Shown: positions 36,566 through 47,312, numbered from the stretch's first letter. The stretch is DNA of 64,000 bases from JBDTSW01 sp963758845 (GCA_963758845.1 CAVWWX010000002.1:1364001-1428000); one strand, 5' to 3'. Numbers and translations are program-made. The notes: generated by a model not told the origin, from the letters alone.

Positions 36566-36597
36566 GACGTCACCCCGGCGGTAGGATCGCCGCGCCG

Positions 36598-36816
36598 ATG
36601 ATCCTCTTCATCCTCACGGGCGGGGCTCCCCCGATCCTGATCCTGACCCTGCTCATCATGGCCTACCTGACCGGCTATGAGCTGTGGAAGGAGGGGGATG
36701 AGATCCCGTTCCTGTGGAAGGCCTGGTGGGTGCTCTTCGTGGTGCTTCTGAACGTCGTCGGATTCGGGATCTTCTGGATCTGGCTGGCGCGCAGGCGCGT
36801 TCGCCGCGCGGCGTAG
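36598..36816 (+). CDS. Small two-helix membrane protein
   Basis: The 72-aa product has two hydrophobic helices (about 2-24 and 42-62) separated by GYELWKEGDEIPFLWKAWW and ends in a basic RRRVRRAA tail. The layout is consistent and codon use is normal, so it is probably real. No known family. It lies 32 nt from the divergent sensor-like gene. Confidence 0.5.
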   Translation: MILFILTGGAPPILILTLLIMAYLTGYELWKEGDEIPFLWKAWWVLFVVLLNVVGFGIFWIWLARRRVRRAA

Positions 36817-36828
36817 AGGCATGACGGG

Positions 36829-38631
36829 CTACTCCCGCTCCGCCCGCGCCTGATGCAGCCTGGCGAGCTTCAGGGCCAGCTCCAGCGAGAGCAGGTCCTC
36901 CTTGGGAAGGTCAAGCTCGGCGACGCGCTCGATGCGCTCGAGCCGCTGGCGCACCGTGTTCGGGTGCACGTAGAGCGCCCGGGCGCTGGCGGTGACGCTG
37001 CCACGGTCGGCGAGGAACCGCTCTAGCGTCTCGACCAGGCGCGATCCGCGCCGGCGGTCGTAGGCCTCCAGGGCCGCCACGGACTGGCGGTAGCGATCCC
37101 GGGGCGCGTCGTCCAGCTCGAGGTGGACCAGGTAGCGGTAGGCGCCCAGCTGCTCGTAGGAGACGGCGCCGCCGTCGACCACCAGCGAGCGGCCGATCCG
37201 CGCCGCGTCGGCCGCCTCCCGCATCCGGCGCTTCGCGCCCGACGCGCCGCGGTCGGCGTCGCTCAGGCCGACCACCACCAGCTCGTCGCGTCCCAGCGAA
37301 TCGCACTCGGCGCGAAGCTCCTCGAGCCCCTCGCCGTTGCCGTTCGGGAGCGGCACCAGCGCCCGCACCCGGTCGTGGCGCGAGTCCACCATCGCCCGCG
37401 GATACGCCCTTCGCAGCCGTGCCTCGAGCCGTGCGGCTAGCTCGGGCCAGGCGGGCGGCGCTCGTCGGTGCCTGGCCCGCGCTCGGCGTGGAGGAAGAGA
37501 TGAGGCCGGCTGAGGTCGCAGCGTGTCTCGCTGGCCTTCGTCTCGGCGGTCTCGACGGCGCCGGCGGCCAGCGCGTCGAACATGTCCTTGACGATGTTCT
37601 CGGCGGTCAGCCGCTCGATCAGCTCGGCCTTCTTCAGCCCGACCGCCGTCTGGTTGGCCACGGCGCCCAGGAGCTCCGCGTCCTCCTCGGTGAACTGGCG
37701 GCCCTCGGCCAGGCAACACAGCACGCCGAGCTGCTCGTCGCGGGCCACCAGCGGCGCCACCAGGAGCGAGCCCTCGTCGACGTCGGGCCATAGCTCGCGC
37801 GCGACCCGGCGCCGCTCGCCGCGCCCGCGGCCGTTCGCCCGCCGCATCAGGTCCAACACCAGGCCGGCCCCGCCCGGGCGGGCGCTGGGCGCGGGGGCGT
37901 CCTCGGGGTCCGAGCGGGCAAGCGCAAGCTCGTCGGTCTGGACATCGAGGCGGTAGATCTGGCAGGCGTCAGCCCGCAGCAGCTCGCGGGCGCCGTGCGC
38001 GACCGCGTCGTAGAGGTCCTCCCTCAGGGTCACCTCCGCCAGGGCCTGGCTGAGCTGCGCGAGGGTGGTCAGTGCCTGCACCCGGCGCCGGGCCTCCTCG
38101 TAGAGCTGGGCGTTCTCGATCGCCCCGGCGACCAGCGAGGCGGTGTGGACGAGGAAGTTGAGCACGTCGTCGTCGAACTCCCGCGGGGCCTCGGTGTGAA
38201 GGACGACCACCCCGATCACCTCGCCGGACTTGGCCAGGATCGGGACTGCGACCATCGACTGGAAGTCCTCCTCCTCGAGCTCGGGCACGAACTTCATCCG
38301 CGGGTCCGCCATCGCGTTCTCGCGGATGAACTCAGGGGTCTTCGTCCGCGCCACCCAGCCGGCGAGGCCCTCGTCGACGCTCAGCCCGAGCGTCCCCACG
38401 AACTCGGAGTAGCGAGGCGAGGCCGCCCGCAGCTCCAGGCGATCGCCCTCGAGGAAGTAGATGAAGCAGGCGTGGCAGCGCGGTGGCGTCGGTGGCGATG
38501 TCGACGATGCCGCCGAGCACTCGGTCGAGGTCGAGCGACGAGGAGACCGTCTTGATGACCGCGTAGAGCGTCTCGTTCTCCCGCCGCACGCGGCCGCCGG
38601 CCTCTCCCTCTTCGACGGGCTGCAGGTTCAT
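36829..38631 (-). CDS. GAF-GAF-PucR/CdaR-type transcription regulator (frameshifts)
   Basis: Three open segments join into one protein of about 600 aa. The first has LYAVIKTVSSSLDLDRVL (GAF entry). The middle has GLSVDEGLAGWVARTKTPEFIREN and the end of GAF1, then ARRRVQALTTLAQLSQALAEVTL and GAF2. The last has a PucR C-terminal helix-turn-helix: DRGSVTASARALYVHPNTVRQRLERIERV. Breaks are near 38480 and 37430. It lies divergent from the second ammonium-transporter gene and is the obvious candidate to regulate it. The GAF ligand is unknown. Confidence 0.78.
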
Positions 38632-38791
38632 CGAGACCTCCGTTCTCTTGGGAGCGGGGCGCCGATCGGCGCATCCTAGTCCTGGGCGTGGCGCGACGCC
38701 TATGGCCCGACCCTACACTCGCCGCGGCCAAAAGTATGGCCAGGTTGCATATTGCGATGGATCTCCCACTCGGGATACGTTGCGCGCGGGG

Positions 38792-40228
38792 ATGGATTTC
38801 CTGATCGCCCAGGTCACGGACCTCAAGGACGCGGCGCCCGCCGAGAGCCTTGGCCTCGACAGCGTGATTCTCGGCGAGCAGTTCTACTTCTTCACGGTCG
38901 TGCTCATGTGGCTCATCCACGTGGGCTTCATGACGTACGAGACCGGGATCGCGCGCCGCAAGAACGCGCTCGCGACGGCGATGAAGAACATCCTCACGAT
39001 CGCCGTCGTCACGCCGAGCTTCTACTACTTCGGCTGGTGGATCTACAACTGCAACCAGAACGGCTTCCCGCCGATCGGGCCCAACAGCAGCGACTTCACC
39101 AGCGTCGCCTGCCAGGGCGGGATCCCGTGGTCGGACGCCTTCGGGCCGAACCTGACGAACAACATCAACCTCGTCTTCTTCCTCGCCTTCCTCCTCTTCT
39201 CGTGGACGACCGCGTCGATCATGTCGGGCGCCCTGCTCGAGCGGGTGCGGCTCTCCGCCTACCTGGTCCTGGCCGTCCTGCTCGGCTCGGTCGTCTGGAT
39301 CCTCGACGCCGCCTGGGGCTGGAGCGCCGGCGGCTGGATGACGCTGCGGTTCGGGTTCCATGACAGCATCGCGTCGGGGGTGGTGCACGGCGTCGCGGGC
39401 GCGTTCACGCTCGGGGTGTTATTCAACCTCGGGCCCGCGAATAGGCAAGTACACGAAGGACGGGTCTGACACGGATCTTCAGGCCGCACAACGTCCACAT
39501 GTCGCTGATGGGGCTGATGCTGATCTTCACCGGCTTCTACGGCTTCTACGCCGCCTGCCTGGTGATCGTCTCGACCACGTTCCCGGGCTGGGCGAACATC
39601 TACCTGAGCCCGACCACGCTCGGCTCGATCGCGATGATCATCACGATGGGGTTCGCGGGCGGCTTCACGGGCGCCTACTTCGCGGCCAAGGGCGACCCGT
39701 TCTGGACGGTCTCGGGCGGTCTCGCCGGGGTCATCAGCGTCTCGGCCGGCGCCGACGTCTACGCGCCGACGCTCGGGCTACCTGATCGCGATGATGAGCG
39801 CCGTGCTGGTGGTCTGGGCCGGCACCTGGATCGAGGAGAAGATGCGCGTGGACGACACCGTCGGCGCGGTCGCGGTCCACGGCGTCGCCGGCTTCCTGGG
39901 GCTTCTCTGGGTGGGGGTGTTCGCCGCCGGGTATCCGACGGGGCTGAACAACGTCGAGAGCTCGATCTGGGGACAGCTGCTCGGCCTGGCGGTGTTCCTG
40001 CCGCTCGGCTTCCTCTCGGGCTACATCGCCTCGAAGGTGCTGAAGATGCTGAACCTGCTGCGCGTGCCGCCCGAGGTCGAGCTCGACGGGCTCGACACGG
40101 CGGAGTACGAGGCCCGACATCCACACGCCCGAGTACGCGTGGGCGAGGACCTGGTCATCGAGCCCGACGGGACGAGGGTCCCTGCCGAAGCGCTGCAGCG
40201 AGCCGCGCACAGGGAGGTGGTGAGGTAG
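38792..40228 (+). CDS. amt: Ammonium transporter-family protein, divergent type (two frameshifts)
   Basis: The product has an N-terminal helix pair (FFTVVLMWLIHVGFMTYETGIARRKNALATAMKN), an unusual Cys-containing external loop (NCNQNGFPP then ACQGG, about residues 85-110), and FLLFSWTTASIMSGALLERVR. The first pore site is FHDSIASGVVHGVAGA with both the Asp and His kept. Breaks near 39445 and 39778 lead to HMSLMGLMLIFTGFYGF and VGAVAVHGVAGFLG with the second pore His. Total about 478 aa. Unlike the amt at 25996, the twin-His pair is intact. It is not paired with PII but with a GAF-PucR regulator. Confidence 0.78.
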
Positions 40229-40377
40229 CTTGACCGAGGCGGATGGAGAGGCGATGCCAGCGATAATCGACAGCGCCCCCGACTGCATCGTCGATGAGAT
40301 CGGCACCGAGGAGGCCCGCGTCGAGGACGTCGCCGACTTCGTGGTCGGCGACCAGTGGGCGGACTGCGCCGGGCTTC

Positions 40378-40734
40378 ATGACCTTTGGGCCCGGGTCGAC
40401 CTACGGCGAGGAGGGCGAGGGCGCCGAGACCGCCTACATGATCCTCACCTGGCTCGGCATCACGGTCATGGTGCTGGCCATGATCGCCTGGGTCGTCTAC
40501 GAGAACCGGCGCCTGCTCGCGTACACCGGCGCGCAGCGCCGCGGACCGCGTCCGCGGGGGAGGAGGGCACCGAGTGAGAGACCGCACGGCGGCAGATCGA
40601 GTTCCCGGAGAAGCAGACTCACGTCAAGGCGTTCGAGCTTGGCCATGCTGGTAATTTCGATCGTCTGCGTGATCATCGTCCTCATCGTCGTCTTCGGCAC
40701 CAACATCGGGGACGAGTTCCGCCCGACCGTCTGA
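40378..40734 (+). CDS. Small membrane protein region after amt (frame uncertain)
   Basis: In this frame a helix AYMILTWLGITVMVLAMIAWVVYENRR and, after a basic linker, a second helix LVISIVCVIIVLIVVFG are visible. The linker is Arg/Ser-rich and may hide a frameshift or a gene boundary, so this could be two short proteins. An upstream acidic frame from 40230 (TTG; AIIDSAPDCIVDEIG) may be the true beginning. No family recognised. Confidence 0.35.
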   Translation: MTFGPGSTYGEEGEGAETAYMILTWLGITVMVLAMIAWVVYENRRLLAYTGAQRRGPRPRGRRAPSERPHGGRSSSRRSRLTSRRSSLAMLVISIVCVIIVLIVVFGTNIGDEFRPTV

Positions 40735-40758
40735 GCCGGGCAAGCCGCTCCCTCAGCC

Positions 40759-41222
40759 GTGACGGGCGCCGACCGGAGCCGGCGCTGGCCGACCGAGGAG
40801 GCCGGCGCCTGGGTGGCTACGCCGGGCGCAAGGGGGCCCTGCCCACCTGGCCACGGGTCGCTGGCTGGTCGTGGCCCTGTTCGCGTTCACGTTCTTCGTC
40901 GCCAAGGCGTGCCAGGACGAGCAGGTTCAGCTGACCCAGGCCGAGGCGGTCGCACTGGCCAAGGAGCAGGTCGACTTCGAGCCCGAGAACACGCAGATCC
41001 GGCTGCTCCGCCAGGGCCTGGACCGGCGCCCGGTCTGGGTCGTCTCGCTCTCGATCGCCGAGGGCGGACGAGGGCCCCGACCCGGACTTCTTCAAGCGCC
41101 TGGCGCTGGTGCGGATCGACGCCAACAGCGGCGACGTCGAGAGCGTCGAGGAGCAGGAGCCTCCGCCGCCGGCGGCGCGGCCGGCCAGGGCGAGACCGAA
41201 CGCGAACCCGGACGAGGGCTGA
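40759..41222 (+). CDS. Single-helix protein with PepSY-like domain (frameshifts)
   Basis: A membrane helix ALFAFTFFVAKAC is followed by TQAEAVALAKEQVDFEPENTQIRLLRQGLDRRPVWVVSLS, which looks like a PepSY-type fold (A-x3-A-x5-F followed by a V-W-V-V-S strand). Another frame continues FKRLALVRIDANSGDVESVEEQE, the expected second strand pair. Joined, it would be about 150 aa. Upstream frame and start are not settled. It precedes the amidotransferase gene by 16 nt. Confidence 0.45.
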
Positions 41223-41238
41223 CGGGCGCGGCCGGACG

Positions 41239-41962
41239 ATGCGCGTCCTCGTTCTCCAGCACATCGCCTGCGAGCACCCCGGCGTGTTCTCGGAGGTGAT
41301 GCGCGAGCGCGGGGTGGAGGCCGTCGCGGTGGAGCTCGACCGCGGCGAGCCGCTGCCGGACTGGCGCGAGTTCGACGCGGTCCTGGCGATGGGCGGCCCG
41401 ATGGGCGCCGGCGACGACGATGATCATCCGTGGCTGGCGGCCGAGAAGCGGCTGGTCGCCGAGGCGGTCGGGGCCGGGGTTCCGTTCCTGGGCGTCTGCC
41501 TGGGCGTGCAGCTCCTGGCCGCCGCCCTCGGCGCGCGCGTCTACGAGGCCGAGCGGGCCGAGGTCGGGCTGCTCGAGCGTGGAGCTCACCGCCGAGGGGC
41601 GCGACGACCCCCTGTTCGCGGGCTTCGACGAGCAGCTTCCTCTCGCTCCAGTGGCACGGCGACACCTTCGAGCTCCCGCCGGGGGCGGTGCGCCTGGCGA
41701 GCTCGCCGCTCGCGTCGAACCAGGCGTTTCGCGTCGGCGAGCGGGCCTACGGCGTGCAGTTCCACCTCGAGGTCACGGGCCAGATGGCGCGCGAGTGGGG
41801 GGAGGTCCCCGCCTACCGCACGTCGCTGGCCGCGACCCTCGGCCAGGAGCGCGGCGCGGCAGTTCATCGCCGACGTCGAGCGCCGCGAAGGCGAGCTCCA
41901 CCCGGGCGCGCGCCGGCTGTTCGGGAACTGGCTCGACGTCGCGCTCGGACGCTGCTCGATAG
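41239..41962 (+). CDS. Class I glutamine amidotransferase (frameshifts)
   Basis: The product starts MRVLVLQHIACEHPG and has LAMGGPMGAGDDDDHPWLAAEK, then the nucleophile elbow GVCLGVQLLAAALGA. After breaks near 41580, 41640 and 41855 it has QWHGDTFELPPGA, QAFRVGERAYGVQFHLEVT with the catalytic His and Glu, and LHPGARRLFGNWLD. About 240 aa in total, a stand-alone GMP-synthase-like glutaminase domain. It may release ammonia from glutamine or a gamma-glutamyl amide; in this island a gamma-glutamyl compound is an attractive but unproven substrate. Confidence 0.7.
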
Positions 41963-41966
41963 GGAA

Positions 41967-42012
41967 TGTACCTTTTTGTCCACTCCCCGGATATAGTGGG
42001 CGGAGTCCACTC
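41967..42012 (+). promoter_or_regulatory. Promoter/operator of the formate dehydrogenase gene
   Basis: The block contains TGTACCTTTTTGTCCA (41967-41982), then TATAGT (41992-41997) as a likely -10. The same 17-bp core (one base longer, from 41966) and the same 25-nt distance to TATAGT occur at 49240. A direct repeat GTCCACTC occurs at 41979 and 42005. The operator would cover the -35 region, as expected for a repressor. Confidence 0.65.
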
Positions 42013-42033
42013 TCGCCCGCAAGGAGGCTGAAC

Positions 42034-43251
42034 ATGGCCACGATCCTCTGCGTCCTCTACGACGACCCGGACGACGGCTATCCACCGGACTACTCGAGGG
42101 ATGACGTCCCGAAAATCGAGTCCTATCCCGACGGCCAGACGACGCCGACCCCGGACGGGACTCGACTTCACCGCGGGCGAGCTCCTGGGGTGCGTCTCGG
42201 GCGAGCTGGGTCTGCGCAGGATTCCTCGAGGACGCGGGTCACACGCTGATCGTCACCGTCGGACAAGGACGGTGCTGACTCGGAGCTCGACCGCGCGCTG
42301 CCGGATGCGGAGGTCGTGATCTCACAGCCCTTCTGGCCGGCCTACATGACCCGCGAGCGGATCGCCAAGGCCCCGAACCTGAAGCTCATCATCACCGCCG
42401 GCATCGGTTCGGACCACACCGACCTCGACGCCGCCGTCGAGGCCGGCGTCACGGTCGCCGAGGTCACCTACTCGAACTCGATCAGCGTCTCCGAGCACGT
42501 GGTGATGATGATCCTGTCCCTGGTCCGCAACTACCTCCCGATGAACCAGATCGTCCAGGACGGCGGCTGGAACATCGCGGACGCCGTCTCCCGCAGCTAC
42601 GACCTCGAGGGGATGCAGGTCGGCACCGTCGCCGCGGGGCGGATCGGCGCCGCGGTGCTGAGGCGCCTGAAGCCGTTCGAGGTCGGCCTGCACTACACCG
42701 ACCGCCACCGGCTCCCGGCCGAGGTCGAGGAGGAGCTCGGCGCGACGTTCCACGAGTCGACCGAGGCGATGGTGCCCGGGATGGATGTCGTCACGATCAA
42801 CTGCCCGCTCCACCCGGAGACCGAGCACATGTTCGACGACGAGATGCTCGCGAAGATGAAGCGCGGCGCCTACATCGTCAACACCGCGCGGGGGAAGATC
42901 TGCGATCGCGACGCGATCGTGCGCGCGCTCGAGTCGGGCCAGCTCGCCGGCTACGCCGGGGACGTCTGGTTCCCGCAGCCGGCCCCGCAGGACCATCCGT
43001 GGCGGAGCATGCCCCACCACGGGATGACTCCGCACACGTCGGGGTCGAGCCTCTCGGCGCAGGCGCGCTACGCGGCCGGCACCAGGGAGATCCTCGAGTG
43101 CCACTTCGCGGGCAAGCCGATCCGCGAGGAGTACCTGATCGTCGAGGGCGGCCGGCTCGCCGGCGCGGGCGCCCACTCCTACAGCGAGGGCGACGCCACC
43201 GGCGGCTCCGAGGAGGCGGCGCGGTTCGCCCGCAAGGGAGCGGACTCGTAG
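42034..43251 (+). CDS. NAD-dependent formate dehydrogenase (three frameshifts)
   Basis: This D-2-hydroxyacid-dehydrogenase-type formate dehydrogenase begins MATILCVLYDDPDDGYPPDY after AAGGAGG. It continues as a long intact frame with QPFWPAYMTRERIAKAPNLK, GSDHTDLDAA, SVSEHVVMMILSLVRNY, GGWNIADAVSRSYDLEG, NAD motif GTVAAGRIG and TPHTSGSSLSAQARYAAG with the catalytic His. Breaks at 42157-42159, 42222-42223 and 42261-42262 are each repaired by deleting one of repeated bases, giving about 400 aa. It oxidises formate to CO2 with NAD+, the last step of C1 dissimilation, and is followed by folD. Confidence 0.88.
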
Positions 43252-43261
43252 CGAGGCCGCC

Positions 43262-44180
43262 TTGGGTTTCTCGAACGTCCACGGCATCCCGGGCCTGCCG
43301 GCGGTCTCCCGCGAGGCCCGGATCCTCGACGGCCGCGCGGCCGCCGGCGACGCCTGCGAGCGGGTCGCGGAGCAGGTCGGCGACGGCTCGCGGCGGGCGA
43401 GCTGGCGCCGTCGCTGGCGACGATCGTCGTCGGCACATGCCCCGGCACGGAGGTGTGCGTCGCGGCGCTCGACCGGGCCTGCGGCGAGGCCGGCGTCTCG
43501 TTCGCGCTTCACCGCTTCGATGCCGGCGTCGCACAGGAGACGGTGGAGGGCTGCATCGCCGCGCTCAACGCCGATTCCACGGTCAGCGGGATCCTGCTGC
43601 AGCTTCCCCTGCCCGAGCGGCTCGTACCACGGCCGCTCCTGGAGGCGATCGAGCCCGGCAAGGACGTCGACGGCCTGGGCCTGGCCAACGCCACCCGGTT
43701 CGCGCAGGGACCCGGAGGCCCCCGTGCCCGCCACCGCGAAGGGCATCCTGGCGCTGCTGGATCACCACGGCGTCGAGCTCGCGGGGCGGCGGGCGGTCGT
43801 CGTCGGCCGCTCGGAGCTGGTCGGGCGGCCGGTCGCGACGCTGTTCAACCAGCGCGACAGCACCGTGACGGTCTGTCACTCGCGAAGCCGTGACCTCGAG
43901 CAGGAGTGCCGGCGGGCCGACGTGCTGATCGCCGCCGCGGGCAGGCCGCACCTGATCGGCGAGGCGCACGTCCGCCGTGGCGCGATCGTGATCGACGTCG
44001 GCATCCACCGGGGGCCGAGGGCCTCGACCGGCGACGTCGACTACGAGGCGGTCCGCCGCCGCGCCGGGGCCGTCTCCCCGGTGCCCGGGCGGCGTCGGCC
44101 CGATGACGATCGCCTCGCTGCTCGAGAACACCCTCGCGGCCGCGCGCACCAGCGCCCCGGCCGCGGCCGCTCCCGGCTGA
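43262..44180 (+). CDS. folD: FolD: methylene-THF dehydrogenase/methenyl-THF cyclohydrolase (frameshifts)
   Basis: Segments in three frames assemble into FolD. They are LDGRAAAGDACERVAEQV, LATIVVGTCPGTEVCVAALDRAC, GILLQLPLPERL and GKDVDGLGLANATRF, then PATAKGILALLDHHGVELAGRRAVVVGRSELVGRP (NADP site), and finally GAVSPVPG and GVGPMTIASLLENTL. The usual Y-x-x-x-K with catalytic Lys is not obvious: where S-Y-x-x-x-K is expected, the sequence reads GTEVCVAALDRA. Total about 300 aa. It converts methylene-THF to formyl-THF. It follows the formate dehydrogenase gene by 10 nt and is probably under its promoter. Confidence 0.8.
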
Positions 44181-44185
44181 CGGCG

Positions 44186-45330
44186 TCAGGCCACCGCGAC
44201 GCTCGGTCTCTCGACCCTGCGCCATGATCGCGTCGAAGACGCGGTCGGCGGTCTCGACGTTCGCGTTCGGGCCCATCAGCCCGACCCGCCAGATCGGGGG
44301 CGCCTGCGGCCCGAGGCCGCCGCCGACCTCGATCCCCTCCTCGGCGAGCAGCCGCCCCTGGACCGCCTTCCCGTCGGTGCCCGTCGGGCACCCGGATCGC
44401 GCTCAGCGGCGGGAGCTGATGGTCGGGCTCGGCCAGGAGCGCAAGACCCTCGGCGCGCACCCGCTCCTGCAGGTGCCGGCCGGCCTCCGTCGTGCCTGGC
44501 CCACCGCTGCTCGAGGCCCTCCAGCAGCGTCTGGCGAAGCACCTCGTGCAGCGCGTAGATGTGCAGGATCGGAGCGGTGTGGTGGTAGGTCGCCGGGCGC
44601 TTCACCCAGTAGGCGCGGAGCAGCCCTAGGTCGAGCGAGAACGGCGACCGGGATGCTGCGCCGGCGCACCCGCTCCAGGGCGCGATCGGAGACCGCGATG
44701 GGGGACATGCCGGGCGGCGAGGCCAGGCACTTCTGGGTGCACGAGTACGCGTAGTCGATCCCCCAGCCGTCGAAGTCGAGCTCGACGCCCCCGAGCGTGG
44801 TCACGCAGTCGACCATCAGCAGCGTGTCGCCGCCGCGCATCGCCGCGCCGAGCTCGGCGACGGGGTGCTGCTCCCGGTGGACGTCTCGCCGTGGACGACG
44901 GCGAGCAGCGCGGCGTCCGGGTGCTGGTCGAGGGCGTCGAGCAGCAGCTCGTTCGGGACGTGTTCGCCCCACTCCGCGGAGACCTCGTGGACGCGGGCAT
45001 GCGCAGCGCCGGGCGATCTCGGCGATCCGCGCGCCGAAGTACCCGTTGCTGGCGACGATCACGGTCTCGCCGGGCTCGACCAGGTTCGCGAGGCCGGCCT
45101 CCATCCCGGACGTCCCGGTGGACTGCAGCGGCAGCACCAGCCCGGATTCGGCCCGGTACACCCTGGCGGAGGAGGTCCACGAGGTCCAGCAGGACCTCGT
45201 GCAGCTCGGGGTCGAGGTGCCCGAGCATCGGCTGGCGCATCGCCTCGAGCGCGGCCGGATCGACGTTCGTCGGGCCGGGGCCGCAGAGCAGCCTCTGGGA
45301 CGGTGCGAGTGGGGCTAGCTGTTCGCTCAT
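44186..45330 (-). CDS. Class V aminotransferase, serine-glyoxylate type (frameshifts)
   Basis: The protein begins QRLLCGPGPTNVDPAALEAM, as in serine-glyoxylate/alanine-glyoxylate aminotransferases. It continues through GLVLPLQSTGTSGMEAGLANLVEPG, VVHGETSTG, LMVDCVTTLGGVELDFDGWGIDYAYS and the PLP lysine in CTQKCLASPPGMSPIAVS, and ends YHHTAPILHIYALHEVLRQ and VGLMGPNANVETADRVF. At least four frame breaks are present. In the serine cycle this enzyme converts serine plus glyoxylate to hydroxypyruvate plus glycine. Divergent from lysR with LysR-type boxes between. Confidence 0.8.
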
Positions 45331-45360
45331 GGCGGGACATTCGCACAGGCGCGCCACGCG

Positions 45361-45403
45361 TTCAAACTAAGAAAAACGTTCGAACCAATAGGCAAAGTCC
45401 TAT
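45361..45403. promoter_or_regulatory. Candidate LysR-type boxes between aminotransferase and lysR
   Basis: Two dyads lie in the 91-bp divergent region. TTCAAAC-N10-GTTCGAA (45361-45384) matches 6 of 7 positions of an inverted repeat, and ATAGG-N6-CCTAT (45388-45403) is a perfect one with the T-N11-A layout. The AT-rich context stands out in this high-GC DNA. Confidence 0.5.
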
Positions 45404-45421
45404 ACATTGTCAGCGCTCGCC

Positions 45422-46346
45422 ATGGCCGTGACCCTGACCCAGCTCACCGCCTTCCTGGCCGTCCTGCGCCGCGGCTCGGTGACCGCGGCGGCGGAGGAGC
45501 TGGTGGTGACGCAGCCCTCGGTCTCGGCCGCTGTCGCGGCCCTCGAGCGCGAGCTGGGCGTCCAGCTGACCGAGCGCGCGGGCGAGGCATCCGGCCGACC
45601 GCGGCGGGCGAGGTCTACGCGCGCTACGCGACCGACGTCCTGGCCCTGCTCCGGGAGGGGTCCCAGCAGGCGTCCGGGGCGGCCGAGGGCGTCACCGACC
45701 GGGTCCGGGTCGCGGCGGTCACCACCGCGGGCGAGTACCTGCTGCCGGCACTGATCCGGGCCTTTCGCGAGCACCGCCCCGACCTTGACGTGAGCGTCTA
45801 TGTCGGCAACCGCCAGGACGTGTTCGGGCGGCTCGGCGCGCGCGAGGCCGACGTGGCGATCAGCCGGGCGGCCGCCGGAGGACCGGAGGCTTCGAGGGCA
45901 CCCCGTTCCTGGAGAACGAGTTCGTCCTGATCGCCGCCAAGTCCGAGCCGATGGCGCAGCGCTCCTGGGTCGCGGTCGACGAGCTCGGCGCCGCCCCTGG
46001 CTGATGCGCGAGCAGGGCTCCGGTACCCGGCGCCTCTGCGAGGCATACCTCGGCTCGCACCAGCTGCAGCCGCCGCTACTCACGCTGGGCTCCAACGGCG
46101 CGATCAAGAACGCCGCCCGAATGGGGCTGGGGATCGCGCTCCAGTCCCAGGCCGCGGTCGAGCTCGAGCTGGCATCGGGCCAGCTGGCGGCGATCCGCCC
46201 GCGCGGCGGGCTGCCAAAGCCGCCAGTGGCACGTGGTCAAGTCCACGGTCGGACCCGACTCCGAGCCGGTCGAGGCGTTCGTCGACTACGTGCGCTCCTC
46301 GGCGCGCGAGGCGCTTGCGCGCGCCGCCGTCGAGCTCGAGCGCTGA
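45422..46346 (+). CDS. LysR-family transcription regulator (frameshifts)
   Basis: The N-terminal helix-turn-helix is TLTQLTAFLAVLRRGSVTAAAEELVVTQPSVSAAVAALERELG. A run-length break near 45590 (expected RGIRPTAAGEVYARYA) and others near 45885, 45995 and 46225 separate the effector-domain segments: AAVTTAGEYLLPALIRAFREHRPDLDVSVYVGNR and RMGLGIALQSQAAVELELASG. Total about 305 aa. Some LysR proteins of this type (CbbR-like) control carbon assimilation. It is divergent from the aminotransferase gene and convergent with the phosphoribulokinase-like gene. Confidence 0.8.
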
Positions 46347-46354
46347 GACGCCCG

Positions 46355-47312
46355 TCAGGCGTGTAACGCCGAGTCCGAGCCGATCCGGGTGGGGAGTCCA
46401 CGCGGTGGGGCTCGATCCCGGCGCCGACCTCTGCCCGCGTCGAGACCAGGTGGTAGAGCAGCAGGGTCTGGGCGAGGGCAAGCGATTCCGAGCGGTGGAG
46501 ATCGGTCCCGATCGTGAACTCGCCGAGGCGCTCGGCGCGCAGGTGGCTGGCGTACTGCATCCGCTGCCAGATCGCCTCCTCGAGCTCCGCGGCGACGGCC
46601 GGATCGGTATCGCCGGGGATCTTCAACAGCGCCTCGCTGCCGCGCCTGACGAGCGTGGGCCCATCGCCGTCGGGCCGCAGGAACGGGGCCAGGTCCGGGT
46701 GGCGCAGCGAGTCGCGCAGGAGCAGGTGGGTGTCGAGCCGCTCGGGGTTGGTGGTCTCGGCCTGGGTGAACGACATCACGATGTCCGCGTGCCGGCGCTG
46801 CGGCTGGATGTAGGTCTCGACGTCGCGCTCGCGGGCGTCCAGCTCGCGGAAGACCTCGTGGGTCGTATAGCCACGCCGGGTGCAGTCCCGGGTCAGCTTC
46901 CACCGGCGCCGGAGCTCCTCGGGCGGCGCCAGGAACACGCGGATGTCGTGCGCGCCGCGAAGCTCCTCGGAGTGGAAGTTAAGGAGCCCCTCGACGACGA
47001 CGTAGGGGTGCGGGCGCACGTACTCGGGCGCGGCCATCGTGCCGGTGCGGTGGTCGTAGACAGGCTTCAGCACCGGCTGGCCGTCGCGCAGGTGGCGAGG
47101 TGCTGGCCGAGGATGTCCAGATAGTTCGCGGCGGGGTCCAGCGGCGTGATCCCCAGCTCGGCGCGCTGGTGGCGTTCGTAGCGGTGGTAGTCGTCGCCGC
47201 TGATGTAGGCGACGTTGTCGCCGCCGCCGAGGAGCCGGACTACGCCTCGGGTGAGCGTCGTCTTTCCGGCCGCCGAATCACCGACGACCCCGAGAACGAC
47301 CGGCCTCGTCAT
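46355..47312 (-). CDS. Phosphoribulokinase-like P-loop kinase (frameshift)
   Basis: The product starts with a P-loop VVGDSAAGKTTLTR, then AYISGDDYHRYERHQRAELGITPLDPAANYLDIL. After a run-length break near 47095 come LKPVYDHRTG, PYVVVEGLLNFHSEELRG and RDCTRRGYTTHEVFRELDARERDVETYIQPQRRHADIVMSF. These blocks follow the phosphoribulokinase order found in cyanobacterial/plant-type enzymes, though the C-terminal half diverges. It would make ribulose 1,5-bisphosphate; no RuBisCO gene is in the window. A role in a methylotrophic carbon cycle is inferred from its neighbours only. The C-terminal end and stop are uncertain. Confidence 0.75.

Noticed and set aside
46355..47312. Plant-type glycerate kinase as identity of the P-loop kinase
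   Set aside because: The order of blocks after the P-loop (T-x-LDP-x-AN, KPVYDHRTG, VVVEGL) is that of phosphoribulokinase; glycerate-kinase-specific blocks are absent. Substrate remains open.
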